Source of the DNA: an uncultured Porphyromonadaceae bacterium
GTDB lineage: Bacteria > Bacteroidota > Bacteroidia > Bacteroidales > Muribaculaceae
Assembly: GCA_900555915.1 (NCBI GenBank)
Contig: USNC01000064.1
Location: 1-7,283, forward strand
Direction of reading: 5' to 3'
Length of the DNA stretch: 7,283 nt
Part shown: piece after piece, positions 5,598 through 7,283 of the stretch
Numbering within the stretch: the first letter of the stretch is position 1
Layout of the letters: every line of letters begins with the position of its first letter
Notes under the pieces: generated by a model
What the model was told of the DNA's origin: nothing
Seen by the model: only the letters and a program-made list of their open reading frames with translations
Databases searched by the model: none
Made by a program: the position numbers and the translations under genes

Positions 5598-5728
5598 TGG
5601 ACTTGGTACGTCTCAGTCATGATCTCAATCTATCGGGATTTGACTGTGGAGACAAGGATCTTAATGAATTTCTTACAGATGATGCGCTTTTATTCACCGA
5701 GAAGCGCATCGCTAACACATACGTCTGA
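5594..5728 (+). pseudogene. Truncated GNAT acetyltransferase (toxin-like), N-terminal remnant
   Basis: A 44-aa reading frame beginning MMDLVRLSHDLNLSGFDCGD and continuing KDLNEFLTDDALLFTEKRIANTYV before a TGA. FDCGDKDLNEFL (residues 16-27) is the hallmark N-terminal segment of GNAT toxins of the TacT/AtaT type, which acetylate aminoacyl-tRNA. A complete enzyme is about 150-180 aa and needs the acetyl-CoA binding loop (QxxGxG/A), which is absent. The stop falls right after NTYV. In the next frame a short DVLRHDD could be the continuation, pointing to a frameshift there, but the sequence beyond no longer looks like GNAT. It overlaps the upstream antitoxin gene by ATGA. Nothing here could encode an active acetyltransferase. 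Confidence 0.72.
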
Positions 5729-5779
5729 TGTTCTTCGACATGATGACATTGGTATGACTCCACTGCATTTTCTTCGTAA

Positions 5780-5805
5780 GCATCAACCTGTAAATGGGTT
5801 GATGC
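5780..5805. repeat. Perfect 9-bp inverted repeat (hairpin)
   Basis: GCATCAACC (5780-5788) and GGTTGATGC (5797-5805) pair perfectly around an 8-base loop. No T-run follows on either strand, so it is not an evident intrinsic terminator. Confidence 0.75.
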
Positions 5806-5849
5806 AATGCATAATTGGCTTCGCTATTCGGTAAATTCTGTCGGCCATA

Positions 5850-5900
5850 CATCCGCGTGCGCCCGCCGAATTTTGCCACAGGCAAAATCATCTGCGGATG
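5850..5900. repeat. Nested inverted repeats downstream of res
   Basis: An outer 7-bp pair CATCCGC/GCGGATG (5850-5856, 5894-5900) encloses a perfect inner 8-bp hairpin ATTTTGCC/GGCAAAAT (5870-5877, 5881-5888) with the 3-base loop ACA. It lies about 50 bases past the stop of the minus-strand res gene and could mark its transcript end, or be part of a palindromic mobile element. No U-tract supports a classical terminator. Confidence 0.65.
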
Positions 5901-5948
5901 CAATTGGCTGAATCTGTAACACTGACGGACGCTGGGTCGGATATATAG

Positions 5949-7264
5949 TCATTTTGCTGATGTCATTGCGTCGATGAGGTCCTGGTAGCAGGTCACCTTA
6001 TGATAGCGGACGTTGTCGGTGGATATTTCGTTGAAAAGTCGGGTACAGCAGTCGATCTTCGCATTTTCTATCGCGTTAAGCTGCATTGACTGGAGCGAAC
6101 CTTTGGTCTCCGCAATGAAGAATATGTGTCTCACCCCTCCCCTCTGCATCGCAATGGCCCAGTCGGGAGCATAGTTGCCTACCGGAGTCGGGATATGGAA
6201 CGAACGCGGCAGTTTCGCATACACCGCCACTTCCTCCGCCTCGTCGAGATTGCGGGCGAAGTCTCGCTCACCCTTGCTGTCGGAGACTACATAGTCAGTA
6301 ATGTGTTTCGAGGCATGGACAGCCTTGTCGAAATCAGCCCGGCTCGCTGCGGTGAAAATGTCGGAGTCGTACCGGCCTTCGGTCATGTGATAATGAATAT
6401 GGTCTACTATCTTCGTGGCTTTCTGCTCGCGCACTATCTGCACTGTCTTACGGATGAATTCTTCCGGATTGTTTCGGAACAGGGCGAGCTTTGCCGGACG
6501 CAACCCCCGGAGGATTGCGGCGGCGGTGCGCCGGGTGATGTTGGCACCTTTCGCCACCTGCCCTATAAGATCATACCTTACAGATGAAGTGGAGACATCG
6601 GTCAGCTCGTTGGATGTGGATCTGGTGTCGCCGAATTCAGCCACATCCTGCGCATCCTGCCTCCTCTCTATCTTTATGTACCGTAGCTTCCGCACCTGCA
6701 GTTCGTCGGTGTTGAGATGCAGGATTGCATTCTCCACAAGTTCGGCGGTGTCATAACTTACCGTATACACATACTGATGGTTGATAGCGTTCCATAAAGC
6801 CTGAAACTCCGGTTTGGCGAAATTGGCGTTGAGCCTCGGCTCCGGAAGTTTGGTCTTGCCGCCATCCTCCGTCATGCCGGAGAGCAGCGACGGGTCTGTT
6901 ATCGAGTTGATCAGCAGCGTCACTCCCGCAGCCATCGGCTGGAGTTGCTCACCGTAGGGTGCCACCGAATCAGCGGCCACATCGGCGTGATACTTCGGTG
7001 TGATGAAGCCCGAACCGTCGATATACCCGTTGTCTTCAAGCCAAACCATGATGCGGCTTGCCTCTCGGTCGGTGACTACGTGCGACTGCCCATCTACGGC
7101 GACAGTCTTCCCCTCGAAGTAACCGGTGGTAGCTTTGGCGGCACGTTCACGCAGGGCATCTCGGGTCTCACGCTGAAGAGCGCTGGTGAAGTCGGCGTAG
7201 CTTTCATTGGCGATTACCGTGAGGACGTTGATGTCGTGCACTTCATCGCCAAGCAGCTCCTTAT
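5949..7264 (-). CDS. res: Type III restriction enzyme Res subunit, C-terminal part (5' end cut)
   Basis: The last about 437 codons of a type III restriction-modification Res subunit. The full protein is usually about 900-1,000 aa and works with a Mod methyltransferase to translocate on and cut DNA between unmethylated sites. The visible part starts KELLGDEVHDINVLTVIANE, a characteristic Res segment after the helicase domain, so the ATPase/helicase motifs lie beyond the contig end. The PD-(D/E)XK nuclease site is present near the C-terminus: GNYAPDWAIA, then IAETKGS about 17 residues later (PD 77-78 and E-T-K 57, 58 and 59-51 codons region before the stop, roughly). An upstream GERDFARNL stretch also fits the nuclease domain. 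The GTG at 7241 is internal, since the frame continues to the adapter at 7265. Nothing seen is broken. The mod gene would be expected further right. Confidence 0.85.
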
Positions 7265-7283
7265 CTGTCTCTTATACACATCT
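7265..7283 (-). other. Nextera (Tn5) mosaic-end adapter, artefact
   Basis: CTGTCTCTTATACACATCT is the exact reverse complement of the 19-bp Tn5 mosaic end also present at 9-27. It is library adapter, and it interrupts the res reading frame artificially. Confidence 0.97.

Larger units (their letters stand above)
5729..5948. other. Non-coding hairpin-rich region between the GNAT remnant and res
   Basis: No convincing gene. The stretch contains a perfect 9-bp hairpin at 5780-5805 and a nested hairpin at 5850-5900, described separately. An 8-bp direct repeat AATTGGCT (5813-5820 and 5902-5909) brackets the second hairpin. The region takes the place of the missing GNAT C-terminus, so it may be inserted DNA. 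Confidence 0.55.

Noticed and set aside
5619..5834. 71-aa plus-strand frame overlapping the GNAT remnant
   Set aside because: It is out of frame with the recognisable GNAT segment. Only a short DVLRHDD piece might be a frameshifted continuation.
5712..5903. 63-aa minus-strand reading frame
   Set aside because: It covers the hairpin-rich region and antisense of the GNAT remnant, has no recognisable domain or ribosome binding site, and its frame is probably fortuitous.
7239..7241. GTG as the true start of the restriction gene
   Set aside because: The frame remains open upstream to the adapter and encodes KELLGDE, a conserved Res segment, so the gene is cut, not short.
1..7283. Inverted 19-bp ends as a Tn5-like transposon
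   Set aside because: The ends are the hyperactive Tn5 mosaic ends used in Nextera libraries, and the left one continues into the read-1 adapter. No transposase gene lies between them.

Overview
The window looks like a fragment of a Bacteroidales gut bacterium, possibly Muribaculaceae. The reasons are the protein repertoire (a flavoredoxin-type flavin reductase and the short Bacteroidales-style PurF paralogue beginning MGGFFG), TAnnTTTG-like -7 promoter elements, and mostly weak Shine-Dalgarno sequences. The taxon is inferred from recognition, not from a search. Both ends are sequencing adapter (1-27 and 7265-7283), so the biological sequence is about 28-7264 and the right-hand gene is cut by the contig end.

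Layout, left to right. (1) 28-158: leader with an inverted copy of an intergenic repeat. (2) 159-725: flavin reductase family protein, followed by a strong nested hairpin terminator (773-821) and a probable promoter (823-830). (3) 914-2326: PurF-like amidophosphoribosyltransferase homologue with an intact PRPP loop and all four Fe-S-type cysteines, but a degenerate glutaminase active site. (4) 2327-2395: repeat copy directly at the stop codon. (5) 2463-5093: a tight three-gene cassette on the plus strand. It encodes a zinc-ribbon / Pro-Lys-Gln linker / BspA-type leucine-rich-repeat protein, a two-helix ion-channel-like membrane protein with an unusual pore loop and a large unrecognised soluble domain, and a 124-aa orphan protein. 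(6) 5097-5260: two more repeat copies. (7) 5427-5728: a short putative antitoxin gene overlapping a truncated GNAT acetyltransferase (toxin-like) by an ATGA. (8) 5729-5948: non-coding, hairpin-rich DNA. (9) 5949-7264, minus strand: C-terminal part of a type III restriction enzyme Res subunit, including its PD-(D/E)XK nuclease motif.

The left third is housekeeping metabolism. The right two thirds are accessory: the repeat-bracketed channel cassette, a toxin-antitoxin remnant and a restriction gene lie side by side, as in defence or variable regions. The best candidate for something undescribed is the cassette at 2463-5093, a cytosolic zinc-ribbon/LRR protein encoded next to a channel whose selectivity-filter region is not the usual K+ signature. 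Any role in defence or signalling is inference from architecture and neighbourhood only.
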